A stretch of 11,592 bases of DNA from Bacillota bacterium (GCA_003501335.1 DNPQ01000190.1:1779-13370), one strand, 5' to 3'. Positions 1-6,719 are shown, counted from the first letter of the stretch. A program made the numbers and translations. The notes: generated from the sequence alone by a model not told the origin.

Positions 1-110
1 AAATACAGGGAATGGGCAGTGTTCAGACCGTTATATCCAGTAAACGAAAAATTGTATTTTGTGGCAGGAAATAAAGGAAAATACCGAAAAAAGCCGAAGT
101 CTTTCTTTAA
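1..110. other. Unresolved left edge, no gene assigned
   Basis: No complete gene can be supported here. On the + strand one frame stops at about 42 and another at about 84, so either could be the tail of a gene that begins before the window. The third frame stays open through the following terminator and into the tRNA, which makes it unlikely to be real. On the minus strand a short open stretch also runs off the edge. There is too little sequence to choose between these. Confidence 0.4.
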
Positions 111-134
111 TAACAAAAAAAGCCTTACGGCTTT
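111..134 (-). terminator. Rho-independent terminator of the tRNA-Pro unit
   Basis: Read on the minus strand there is a perfect 6-bp stem AAAGCC/GGCTTT with a 4-base loop (GTAA), followed by a run of T. It lies about 19 bases past the encoded CCA of the tRNA. The + strand copy is also followed by T-rich sequence, so it may also stop transcription entering from the left edge. Confidence 0.8.
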
Positions 135-152
135 ATTTATTTATCATAAAAA

Positions 153-229
153 TGGTCGGGGTGAGAGGATTTGAACCTCCGGCCTTTCGGTCCCGAACCG
201 AACGCTCTACCAAGCTGAGCCACACCCCG
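153..229 (-). tRNA. tRNA-Pro, anticodon CGG, with encoded CCA
   Basis: The minus-strand reading folds as a full cloverleaf. The acceptor arms CGGGGTG and CACCCCG pair at all seven positions. The D arm is GCTC/GAGC. The anticodon arm is TTCGG/CCGAA around loop TTCGGGA, and the T arm contains the expected TTCAAAT loop. Anticodon positions 34-36 are CGG, which reads the proline codon CCG. The discriminator base is A, and CCA is encoded directly after it (positions 155-153). The gene stands alone between its own promoter and terminator, and is divergent from the beta-CASP gene. Confidence 0.96.
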
Positions 230-245
230 GAAAAGGTACAGGTAA

Positions 246-274
246 AGTATAGCAGAGAGCAGCCGGTTTGTCAA
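246..274 (-). promoter_or_regulatory. Sigma-A-type promoter of tRNA-Pro
   Basis: On the minus strand there is TTGACA (274-269), exactly 17 bases, then TATACT (251-246). This is consensus at -35 and one mismatch at -10. The predicted start would leave a leader of about ten bases before the tRNA 5' end at 229. This strength is typical of stable-RNA genes. The same stretch lies just upstream of the divergent gene starting at 306, so any promoter of that gene must overlap or interleave with it. Confidence 0.88.
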
Positions 275-305
275 AAGGTTTTCATTAAAATTAGGAGGAT
301 ACTTT

Positions 306-1901
306 ATGCAAATTACTTTTTGCGGTGCGGCTGGGACGGTTACAGGTTCCAGTTATTTGGTGGAAACGAAGTCCGGTTGTTTTCTGGTGGATTGTGGAAT
401 GTTTCAAGGCGGCAAAGAGCTGCGTGAACTCAATCACCGCGATTTCATTTTTAATCCCGGCGCGTTGGATTTTGTCCTTTTGACCCATGCTCATGTAGAC
501 CATTCCGGCTTAATTCCTAAATTATGCAAGTTGGGTTTTAAAAATGCAATTTATGCCACCAAAGCAACGGTGGAGCTATGCGGAATTGTGCTACCGGATT
601 CCGGACACATCCAAGAGATGGAAGTTGAATGGCGCAATCGTAAACATCAACGGGCCGGTGTGCCGTTAGAAAAACCAATGTATACAGCGGCGGAAGCTTC
701 AGCTTGCTTACATCAATTCAGGGCCAAACAATATTCGGAGGAATTTGAACCTCTACCCGGAATACGGGTCCGTTTTCAGGATGCCGGTCATATCTTGGGA
801 TCGGCGATGATAGAAGTATTCATCACGGAGGATGGCTCTACCACAAAGGTTGTATTCTCAGGAGATTTGGGCCAGAAGAACCAACCCATTATTGAAGATC
901 CGTCTTTGATTTCCGATGCGGACTATTTACTGATCGAATCGACTTATGGAAACAGACTGCACGAAGATCAAGACCAAAAAGTCGATTTGTTGCGGAAGAT
1001 TATCACTGAGGCAGTGCAATCAGGCGGTAATTTAGTGATTCCGGCCTTTGCGGTAGGCCGGACCCAGGATCTGTTATATTATATTAAAGGTTTACTCCTC
1101 AATGGTCAAATTCCACGGATACCGGTTTATATTGATAGCCCAATGGCTGTTTCGGTGACGGAAATTTACCGGAACAATCCCGAATGTTATGATGAAGAAA
1201 CCTGTCAACTTTTTGCTGCTCATGAAAGTCCTTTTGAGTTTCCCAATCTTCATTTTATCCGCAGCGCCGAAGAATCCAAGCAATTAAATGCCACGGCCAA
1301 AGGGGCAATCATTATCTCCGCCAACGGGATGTGCGAAGCCGGACGAATTTTGCATCACCTGAAACATAATTTGTGGCGTCCGGAGTCTCATATTTTATTT
1401 GTGGGTTACCAGGCGGAGGAAACTTTGGGGCGCAGGCTTTTGGAAGGCGCTAAAGTTGTCAAAATTATGGGCGAAGAGGTTAATGTTCAGGCGAAGATTC
1501 ATTCCATAGGAGGTTTTTCGGCCCATGCCGATCAGGCGGGTTTACTGGAGTGGCTGGATGAGTTTACCAAGAAACCCAAAGGAATATTCATTGTCCATGG
1601 TGAAAATGGCGCTCAAAAAGAGTTTGCCACGCTCATCAAAGAACGTTTTCATATTGATTCCTTGATTCCAAAATGGGGTGAACGTTTTGTACTGAACGCC
1701 GAAGCCCGTTTGGATCAAAAAATGGAAAAACCGCCGTTACGGAATTTTGAACTGGAAAAAACAGTGAATGATATGGAGCACTCTATTATGCAATTACATC
1801 TTCAAGTGAAGCAATCTAAGATGTTTCAGATGACTCCGCAGATTGATCATTTGAAAACGCTCATTGCCGACTTGGAAGAAGAGCTAAAAAAATCGGTTTA
1901 A
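306..1901 (+). CDS. Beta-CASP metallo-beta-lactamase-fold hydrolase (RNA-processing exonuclease type)
   Basis: A 531-residue protein of the family that includes CPSF-73/Ysh1-like nucleases; known members cleave RNA endo- or exonucleolytically with two zinc ions. Visible motifs, in order: THAHVDH at 60-66 (zinc motif), AGHILGSA at 160-167, FSGDLG at 184-189, ESTYGN at 211-216 opening the beta-CASP domain, FAVGRTQD at 248-255, SANGMCEAGR at about 338-347, GGFSAHAD at 402-409 and HGE at 431-433 (the RMMBL region). All metal-binding positions appear intact. The C-terminal 50 residues are charged and likely helical or coiled coil. The protein is cytoplasmic, with no signal peptide. ATG 306 is chosen because AGGAGG (293-298) sits 7 bases upstream. 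Family membership is clear; the RNA substrate is not known. It differs from RNase J, whose sequence starts and ends differently. Confidence 0.92.
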   Translation: MQITFCGAAGTVTGSSYLVETKSGCFLVDCGMFQGGKELRELNHRDFIFNPGALDFVLLTHAHVDHSGLIPKLCKLGFKNAIYATKATVELCGIVLPDSGHIQEMEVEWRNRKHQRAGVPLEKPMYTAAEASACLHQFRAKQYSEEFEPLPGIRVRFQDAGHILGSAMIEVFITEDGSTTKVVFSGDLGQKNQPIIEDPSLISDADYLLIESTYGNRLHEDQDQKVDLLRKIITEAVQSGGNLVIPAFAVGRTQDLLYYIKGLLLNGQIPRIPVYIDSPMAVSVTEIYRNNPECYDEETCQLFAAHESPFEFPNLHFIRSAEESKQLNATAKGAIIISANGMCEAGRILHHLKHNLWRPESHILFVGYQAEETLGRRLLEGAKVVKIMGEEVNVQAKIHSIGGFSAHADQAGLLEWLDEFTKKPKGIFIVHGENGAQKEFATLIKERFHIDSLIPKWGERFVLNAEARLDQKMEKPPLRNFELEKTVNDMEHSIMQLHLQVKQSKMFQMTPQIDHLKTLIADLEEELKKSV

Positions 1902-1988
1902 ACAAACAATATTTCCGGAGAGGTTTCCCCCTGCTCTACCAGTTCATATGATAGAGATAGAGATAAGAAAAGGGGGAGGGTTGTCCGA

Positions 1989-2351
1989 TTGAAGACGGGA
2001 TTTGGACGGCACTACATGGCCGACCTTTATCTGTGTCAAAATTTGCATTGGGAGAATCCCGATGATTTGGAAACCGAAATGAATCATTTGATTTCCGCTG
2101 CCAATCTCGGGAAAGTTGAATGGCGCTTTGAAACATTGAATGACAAACCCGTGCGGATCAGTGGCGAGATTCAAGATGCTTCCTATTTGTTAATCCAAGT
2201 CTTCCCTGAGCAAAAGTTTTTAGCAGTCGATTTATTTTCTTGGTTGCCGCAATTCGACTTACAGGCTTTTGGTGAAGGCTTGTTAAATATATTTGCTCCA
2301 CAGGTCGTTGCTGCGGAAACTAAAATTAGAGCGGAACACCTATTTAAATGA
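1989..2351 (+). CDS. S-adenosylmethionine decarboxylase-related protein (SpeD-like), catalytic residues degenerate
   Basis: A 120-residue protein, the usual length of bacterial SpeD proenzymes. It aligns along the fold: GRH near the N-terminus, then a core block at 61-85 that matches the SpeD active-site block (ESHxxIHTWPE to VDxFTC). Ser65 occupies the pyruvoyl-serine position. However, the Glu before the cleavage site is Ala64, the proton-donor His (+5) is Gln70, and the catalytic Cys (+20) is Trp85. PE (73-74) and AVDLF (79-83) remain. Decarboxylation of AdoMet for spermidine synthesis is therefore unlikely, and self-cleavage is uncertain. The TTG start at 1989 is chosen for the strong GGGGGAGG 9 bases upstream; the first ATG is nine codons later. 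No spermidine synthase gene is near. It lies 87 bases after the beta-CASP gene and may be co-transcribed. Function unknown. Confidence 0.75.
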   Translation: MKTGFGRHYMADLYLCQNLHWENPDDLETEMNHLISAANLGKVEWRFETLNDKPVRISGEIQDASYLLIQVFPEQKFLAVDLFSWLPQFDLQAFGEGLLNIFAPQVVAAETKIRAEHLFK

Positions 2352-2352
2352 A

Positions 2353-2523
2353 ATCAATTGAGAATTGAAAATTGGGAATTGAGAATAAAAACAAAGCTCA
2401 TAATAGGTGTGAGGCTTCTAGTAATTCTTAAGGTATACAAAGTCTTATTGGTTTGCTAAAGTGAGATTATTGATAAAAGAATTTTCAATATCATTTATTG
2501 TCAATTCTCAATTGTCAATTGAT
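2353..2523. repeat. Inverted-repeat element bounded by AATTGAx heptad arrays
   Basis: This gene-free stretch begins with four consecutive 7-bp units (AATTGAG, AATTGAA, AATTGGG, AATTGAG at 2356-2383) followed by AATAAAA. It ends with the inverse arrangement: read on the minus strand from 2523, ATC, then AATTGAC, AATTGAG, AATTGAC, then AATAAAT. The outermost bases ATCAATTGA are shared by both ends. The element is about 171 bp, has no ORF, and is AT-rich inside. It resembles a miniature inverted-repeat element. AAATGA occurs just outside both ends (2346-2351 and 2527-2532), but not flush with them, so a target duplication is only a possibility. Confidence 0.6.
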
Positions 2524-2544
2524 AGAAAATGAGGTGTCTAAAAA

Positions 2545-4026
2545 GTGAGAGTTGAGCAATACAATCAGGTTGTTGAGGTCGCTAAAGAAATCGGTATTGC
2601 CAAAGGGCTGTATTTTATTTTGCGTCTGCAGAGTCGCAAGGATCTTGGGGTTCATATTAATAATGGCAAAACCGAAGAAATTAGTAGTGGTAATTTAGAA
2701 GGAATGGGTCTCCAGGTTTTTACACCGGAAGGTTTTATGGGCTTTGCAGCAGCCGACCAAATCAATGAGCAGGTCGTTCAAGACTTGTTTGATAAAGCAG
2801 CTTTTTTGGCTCAGCAAAGTCAAAGTTTTCATGGGGAACCCAATATAGAAATATTTAAACTGCAAGCACACCAAACTCGCAGGGAAATTAAATTGGATTA
2901 TCCATATGGCACTTTAAGCTTGATGGAAATTGAAACCCAGCTGAAGGAATTGAACAATGAATTAATGGATGTCGATTCAAAGCTCAGTGTCCGCACGCTT
3001 TTGCGGTTGACGGATGAAGAATGGCGGATTATCCGATCGGACGGTACCGATGTAGTCTTTAATATACCCCGTTCCATGTTGTATCACAGTATTACTGCCA
3101 AATCGGCCGAAGATACAACGACGACTTTTGCTAATTTGCCTGGGACTGACTTGGGCGTCCTTATCAAGAAGGAGAATCTCCGTAAAATTCAAGAGCGGGG
3201 CAAAAAAGCAGCCCAACTGGGACTGGATTTATTATCAGCCCCCAAACTGGCAGGCGGTCACTATAAACTGGTGATTGACTATGCTTTGGCGAAGGGACTC
3301 GCCCATGAAGCTTTTGGCCATGCTGCGGAAACCGATTCCATCGAAAGTTCGATTTTGGGTGAAAATGGACGTTTTAAAACGGGCATGATGGTCGCTGATT
3401 CCAATTTATCAATTATCGATGGCCCTTTGGAGGGAGACTATGCTTATCAGCCCATCAGTGCAGTCGGCGAAGAACGTCAAACTGTTAAAATCGTCGATCA
3501 TGGAAAATTAAATGCCGGCCTGTCCGATATTTTTTCTGCGGCTCGGGCGGGCGTTCCCTATACCGGCGCTGAACGAGTTGAAAATTTTTTCCATTTACCC
3601 ATTGCCAGAATGAGCAATATCCGGATTGAGATGGAAAAAGCAATACCTATGAATCAGGAGTTTGAGTCGGTGACTCCCCGGGATCTTTATCGCCTTTTAG
3701 TGGAAAATCATTTGATGAAAGCCGATGAAAATGTTTTATACCTTGCTGGTTTTCAGGGCGGACAGGTAAATCCGGCCTTTGGTGATTTTGTTTTTCATTG
3801 CTCCGGAATTTATCAGCTATCCCCGGAACCGGTTCTTTATAAACCTGCTATTTTTAGCGGTAAAATATTATCGGTATTGCGATCAGTTAAAGCTGCCATC
3901 GGTCGTTTACAAATTGACGCTATTGGGACCTGTGGCAAAATGGGACAAGGAGTGCCAAGTTGTGGCGGTTCTCATTATTTCTTGGTCATTGACCAAAATC
4001 CCGAAGTAACAATTGGGGGTGAGTAA
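2545..4026 (+). CDS. tldD: TldD-family zinc metalloprotease, catalytic subunit
   Basis: A 493-residue protein of the TldD/PmbA (U62) family. In Escherichia coli, TldD and TldE form a heterodimer that degrades unfolded peptides, including the CcdA antitoxin, and trims the microcin B17 leader. The defining HExxxH is present as HEAFGH at 254-259, followed by AAETDS. The C-terminal CGKMGQGVPS block holds Cys463, which matches the family's third zinc ligand position. The N-terminal half carries the usual family beta-rich domain (VHINNGKTEEI, EGMGLQVF). The GTG start is chosen because GAGGTG (2531-2536) lies 8 bases upstream. The partner gene starts one base after the stop codon, so the two are expected to be made together. 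The protein is cytoplasmic, with no signal peptide. The natural substrate here is unknown. Confidence 0.93.
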   Translation: MRVEQYNQVVEVAKEIGIAKGLYFILRLQSRKDLGVHINNGKTEEISSGNLEGMGLQVFTPEGFMGFAAADQINEQVVQDLFDKAAFLAQQSQSFHGEPNIEIFKLQAHQTRREIKLDYPYGTLSLMEIETQLKELNNELMDVDSKLSVRTLLRLTDEEWRIIRSDGTDVVFNIPRSMLYHSITAKSAEDTTTTFANLPGTDLGVLIKKENLRKIQERGKKAAQLGLDLLSAPKLAGGHYKLVIDYALAKGLAHEAFGHAAETDSIESSILGENGRFKTGMMVADSNLSIIDGPLEGDYAYQPISAVGEERQTVKIVDHGKLNAGLSDIFSAARAGVPYTGAERVENFFHLPIARMSNIRIEMEKAIPMNQEFESVTPRDLYRLLVENHLMKADENVLYLAGFQGGQVNPAFGDFVFHCSGIYQLSPEPVLYKPAIFSGKILSVLRSVKAAIGRLQIDAIGTCGKMGQGVPSCGGSHYFLVIDQNPEVTIGGE

Positions 4027-4027
4027 G

Positions 4028-5329
4028 ATGGAGTTAGCAACGGGTTTGGCTGAACGTTTAAATGATTATGCACGTCAACACCAGGAATTGACTGCCTGGC
4101 GGATTGACTTATATGAAACCAGAGGGTTTGAAACCGGCATTAAAAACAATCGTATTGGGGGTCCCTATTCGGCTCCAGGCTATAAAAGAAGTATCAGTGG
4201 TGAAATTTATTTGATCTGGGCCGGGCAAAAATTTACTTCTGCAAAACTCGACTCAAGAGTATTGGATGATTTTTCAGAATATATGGACATTTGGAAGGCC
4301 ACTGCCTACTATGATCCGGATGGAGTTGGCCTTTATAAGCCGGGGAGCATTCCCAAGGTGGATCTGTTTGATGAGAGTGTAAAGAAAATCATCGACCATC
4401 AAGATCCATTGCCTTTTCGGCTGTTAGAACAAGGATTACAGCAATTAAGCCATCGGGGTATTCAAAAAATAGACGGAAAAGTCCGTTGTTATGATGGTTC
4501 CCGGGTGATTATGAATTCCGAAGGGTTCGTACTGGCATATTCCCAAACCCCGGTGGATTTCTTTTTTGAAGCCAATGATTGTTATGGGGAAAGTTACGGG
4601 GAAAAAAGGTGGCCCAGTGAAGCAGAAATCAAGCGCGTGATCGAAAATACCGGTTATATTGCGTCTTTACTGGCTAAAGAGTCTGTGAAACTGCCTTCTG
4701 GAAAAATTCAACTTCTTTTCCCCCCGGGTATTTTTGAGTCCTTTTTGGGGCAATTTTTATTGACCAATCTTTACGGCAGTTTGGTCGTTAACCGGCAAAG
4801 TTGTTTTACGTTATCTGATTTTAAGGATGAAAGACTGGTTTTGAGAGAAGATTTATCGCTCGAAGCGAATACATTATTGCCCTATCGAGCGATGTCCTAT
4901 CCTTGTACCAGTGAAGGAGTGGCTGGCGGCTCAGTTCTTTTTATCGACAAGGGAAAACTTAAGACCCCGATACTCAGTTTAAAATATGCTAAAAAGGCGA
5001 GCTTATCCCCGACTCCGATGCCCTCGGGCGGATTTTTTCTAAAAAGCAGCCGGTCAATAGATACTTGGGAAAAATTAATCAAGCAAACTGAACATGGGAT
5101 GATTGTGTATTCTATTTTGGGTTTACACACCCAGGATACGAGTTCCGGCCATTTTTCGCTGACGGCTGATCAATGTCTTTTGGTAGAACGGGGAGAAATT
5201 GTTGGTAAAGTTAAGGCCGTAATTAATGGCGATTTTTTGAAAGCGCTATTGCAGGAAGATAGTCGTCTGGCTTTTCTTGAAGGGGAAGATAACCCGGGCT
5301 TTTCGTTCTGGGCAAGCGCATCGGAGTAA
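4028..5329 (+). CDS. tldE: TldE/PmbA-family protein, non-catalytic partner subunit
   Basis: A 433-residue homologue of TldD that lacks HExxxH, as expected of TldE/PmbA. In the known complex it closes the proteolytic chamber around the TldD active site. Supporting features are the position directly after tldD, a similar length (E. coli PmbA is about 450 residues), an N-terminal strand-rich block (ETRGFETGIKNNR) and the C-terminal HTQDTSSGHFSLTADQ block, which parallels the family's small-residue-rich ending. ATG 4028 is preferred over an in-frame TTG at 4013, because the TTG overlaps the Shine-Dalgarno-like GGGGGTGAG (4015-4023). That site lies inside the end of tldD, suggesting translational coupling. 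Sequence similarity to PmbA is less obvious by eye than for TldD, so the call rests partly on context. Confidence 0.85.
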   Translation: MELATGLAERLNDYARQHQELTAWRIDLYETRGFETGIKNNRIGGPYSAPGYKRSISGEIYLIWAGQKFTSAKLDSRVLDDFSEYMDIWKATAYYDPDGVGLYKPGSIPKVDLFDESVKKIIDHQDPLPFRLLEQGLQQLSHRGIQKIDGKVRCYDGSRVIMNSEGFVLAYSQTPVDFFFEANDCYGESYGEKRWPSEAEIKRVIENTGYIASLLAKESVKLPSGKIQLLFPPGIFESFLGQFLLTNLYGSLVVNRQSCFTLSDFKDERLVLREDLSLEANTLLPYRAMSYPCTSEGVAGGSVLFIDKGKLKTPILSLKYAKKASLSPTPMPSGGFFLKSSRSIDTWEKLIKQTEHGMIVYSILGLHTQDTSSGHFSLTADQCLLVERGEIVGKVKAVINGDFLKALLQEDSRLAFLEGEDNPGFSFWASASE

Positions 5330-5418
5330 CCGGTCTATAAAGCGTCAAATATACTGCAATTTATAAAAGGGATCGCTGGCAAAAGTGAGACAGGTTTTGG
5401 TTATTTTGTAAAATAAGC

Positions 5419-5446
5419 TTGCTTTTAAACCTAAATCTGGTAAAAT
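5419..5446 (+). promoter_or_regulatory. Candidate promoter of the aldolase gene
   Basis: TTGCTT (5419-5424), a 16-base spacer and TAAAAT (5441-5446) make a plausible sigma-A promoter in the 167-base gap between tldE and the aldolase gene. Transcription would start near 5453, leaving a leader of about 44 bases that contains the palindrome at 5462-5476. Confidence 0.5.
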
Positions 5447-5461
5447 AGGTATGACCAGAAA

Positions 5462-5476
5462 GCTTATTCAATAAGC
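5462..5476. promoter_or_regulatory. Perfect palindrome in the aldolase leader, possible operator
   Basis: GCTTATT-C-AATAAGC is a perfect 7-1-7 inverted repeat just downstream of the predicted start point, a position where a bound repressor would block transcription. The half-site AATAAGC also occurs once upstream at 5412-5418, abutting the -35 region. The arms are AT-rich and there is no T-run, so it is not a terminator. No known regulator motif is matched. Confidence 0.4.
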
Positions 5477-5496
5477 ATTTAAAAGGAGTGAAGTCT

Positions 5497-6426
5497 ATGC
5501 CGTTAGTTACGACAACCGAAATGTTCCAAAAAGCTTATAAGGGTGGCTATGCTATTGGCGCTTTTAATGTTAATAACATGGAAATCGTTCAAGGCATTAC
5601 CGAAGCCGCCAAGGAAGAAAAGGCTCCGCTGATTCTTCAGGTATCGGCAGGCGCCCGGAAGTATGCCAAGCATGTATATTTGATGAAATTAATCGAAGCA
5701 GCTATTGAAGATACCGGATTGCCGATCTGCGTCCACTTGGATCACGGCGAAGATTTTGAAGTCTGTAAATCTTGTATTGATGGTGGCTTTACTTCAGTTA
5801 TGATTGATGGATCCAAGCATCCCTTCGAAGAAAACGTGAAAATGACGAAACAGGTCGTTGATTACGCCCATTCAAAAGGTGTTGTAGTTGAAGGCGAACT
5901 TGGTAAGCTGGCCGGTATTGAAGATGCAGTGAATGTATCCGATAAGGATGCTTCTTTTACCGATCCCAATCAAGTGGAAGAGTTTGTAAAACGTACAGGC
6001 GTTGATTCTTTGGCTATCGCTATTGGGACGAGCCATGGCGCTTTTAAATTTAAAGGTGAACCCAGATTACGTTTCGATATCTTAGAAGAAGTTGAAAAAC
6101 GTTTACCTAATTTCCCGATTGTTCTCCATGGAGCTTCCTCGGTGATTCCTGAATTTGTCGAGATGATTAATAAGTATGGCGGTCAAATGCCGGGAGCTCA
6201 AGGCGTTCCTGAAGCAATGCTGCGAAAGGCCGCAACTATGGCTGTTTGCAAAATCAATATTGATTCCGATTTACGCTTAGCAATGACTGCTTCGATTCGG
6301 AAGCATTTTGCCGAAAAGCCGGGTGATTTTGACCCCAGGCAATATTTGGCCCCGGGTCGTGAAGCCATTAAAGGAATGGTCACACATAAAATCATCAATG
6401 TACTCGGTTGTAGTAATAAGATTTAA
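5497..6426 (+). CDS. fba: Class II fructose-1,6-bisphosphate aldolase
   Basis: A 309-residue zinc-dependent aldolase that interconverts fructose 1,6-bisphosphate with dihydroxyacetone phosphate and glyceraldehyde 3-phosphate in glycolysis and gluconeogenesis. Key family features are visible: GAFNVNN at 21-27; VHLDHGE at 79-85, giving the catalytic Asp82 and a zinc His83; EGELG at 133-137; IGTSHG at 177-182 (zinc His180); VLHGASS at 209-215 (zinc His211); and NIDSDLR at 254-260 for phosphate binding. ATG 5497 is chosen because AAAGGAG (5482-5488) is 8 bases upstream; an in-frame GTG at 5488 overlaps that site. The gene has its own candidate promoter and a strong terminator, so it appears monocistronic, but lies next to the pfkA/pyk operon that encodes the neighbouring glycolytic steps. 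An aldolase acting on a related sugar is possible but less likely. Confidence 0.93.
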   Translation: MPLVTTTEMFQKAYKGGYAIGAFNVNNMEIVQGITEAAKEEKAPLILQVSAGARKYAKHVYLMKLIEAAIEDTGLPICVHLDHGEDFEVCKSCIDGGFTSVMIDGSKHPFEENVKMTKQVVDYAHSKGVVVEGELGKLAGIEDAVNVSDKDASFTDPNQVEEFVKRTGVDSLAIAIGTSHGAFKFKGEPRLRFDILEEVEKRLPNFPIVLHGASSVIPEFVEMINKYGGQMPGAQGVPEAMLRKAATMAVCKINIDSDLRLAMTASIRKHFAEKPGDFDPRQYLAPGREAIKGMVTHKIINVLGCSNKI

Positions 6427-6437
6427 AAATCAAAAGG

Positions 6438-6470
6438 GCAGAGGGCGAAAACGCCTTCTGCTTTTTTTTT
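6438..6470 (+). terminator. Rho-independent terminator of the aldolase gene
   Basis: GCAGAGGGCG and CGCCTTCTGC form a 10-bp stem with one G-T wobble around an AAAA loop, followed by nine T residues. It begins 12 bases past the stop codon. This is a textbook intrinsic terminator that separates the aldolase unit from the next operon. Confidence 0.95.
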
Positions 6471-6641
6471 AACCTGGAATATTATTAATTCCCGTAGAAG
6501 GAGGAGTATTTTTATTTGTCGAAGTAAAGGTTATCAAAGAGTTTTTGAATCGGGACTGAAAATATTTTCTAAATTGAATCAACGTTTATGAAAATTTGTG
6601 TTAACGTTGGTTACTGCTCTGTAAAAATATTGATTTTTTAC
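6471..6641. other. Spacer with an orphan Shine-Dalgarno and very short reading frames
   Basis: There is no ordinary gene between the aldolase terminator and the next promoter. A very strong ribosome-binding sequence, AAGGAGGAG, occurs at 6498-6506. It is followed by a TTG at 6516 that opens only TTG-TCG-AAG-stop. A second frame, from an ATT codon at 6514, runs 25 codons to a stop at 6589-6591. Neither is convincing as a gene. The stretch TTTGTCGAA at 6515-6523 matches the Spo0A-box core TGTCGAA, possibly by chance. Confidence 0.4.
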
Positions 6642-6670
6642 TTGACAAGCTTTTCACACTCATTTATCCT
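6642..6670 (+). promoter_or_regulatory. Sigma-A promoter of the DUF2007-like/acc-pfk-pyk unit
   Basis: TTGACA (6642-6647), exactly 17 bases, then TATCCT (6665-6670). The -35 is consensus and the -10 has two mismatches. The start would fall near 6677, giving a leader of about 43 bases that begins with a small GCGC-GTCT-GCGC hairpin and five T residues (about 6681-6697). This promoter shows that the reading frame open from 6588 cannot begin there and that the true start is downstream. Confidence 0.8.
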
Positions 6671-6719
6671 GATATATAGGGCGCGTCTGCGCTTTTTGAG
6701 AGAAAGAGGGATTCCTTCT

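Noticed and set aside
1..172. Long open + strand frame from the left edge through the tRNA region
   Set aside because: It would read through the terminator and into a well-formed tRNA on the opposite strand, and its composition looks random (Lys- and Asn-rich). Shorter frames ending near 42 or 84 are equally possible tails of an upstream gene.
59..427. 122-codon + strand ORF overlapping the tRNA and the beta-CASP gene start
   Set aside because: It contains the antisense of the tRNA (giving an artefactual GFEPPAFRSRT peptide commonly produced by tRNA antisense translation) and overlaps a gene with a clear start and ribosome site.
2352..2544. CRISPR-like array suggested by short regular repeats
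   Set aside because: The repeats are only 7 bp, contiguous without spacers and inverted at the two ends, and no cas gene is nearby.
6588..6719. 44-codon N-terminal extension of the DUF2007-like protein
   Set aside because: A TTGACA-17-TATCCT promoter lies inside it and a good Shine-Dalgarno precedes ATG 6720; ATG 6588 has no ribosome site.
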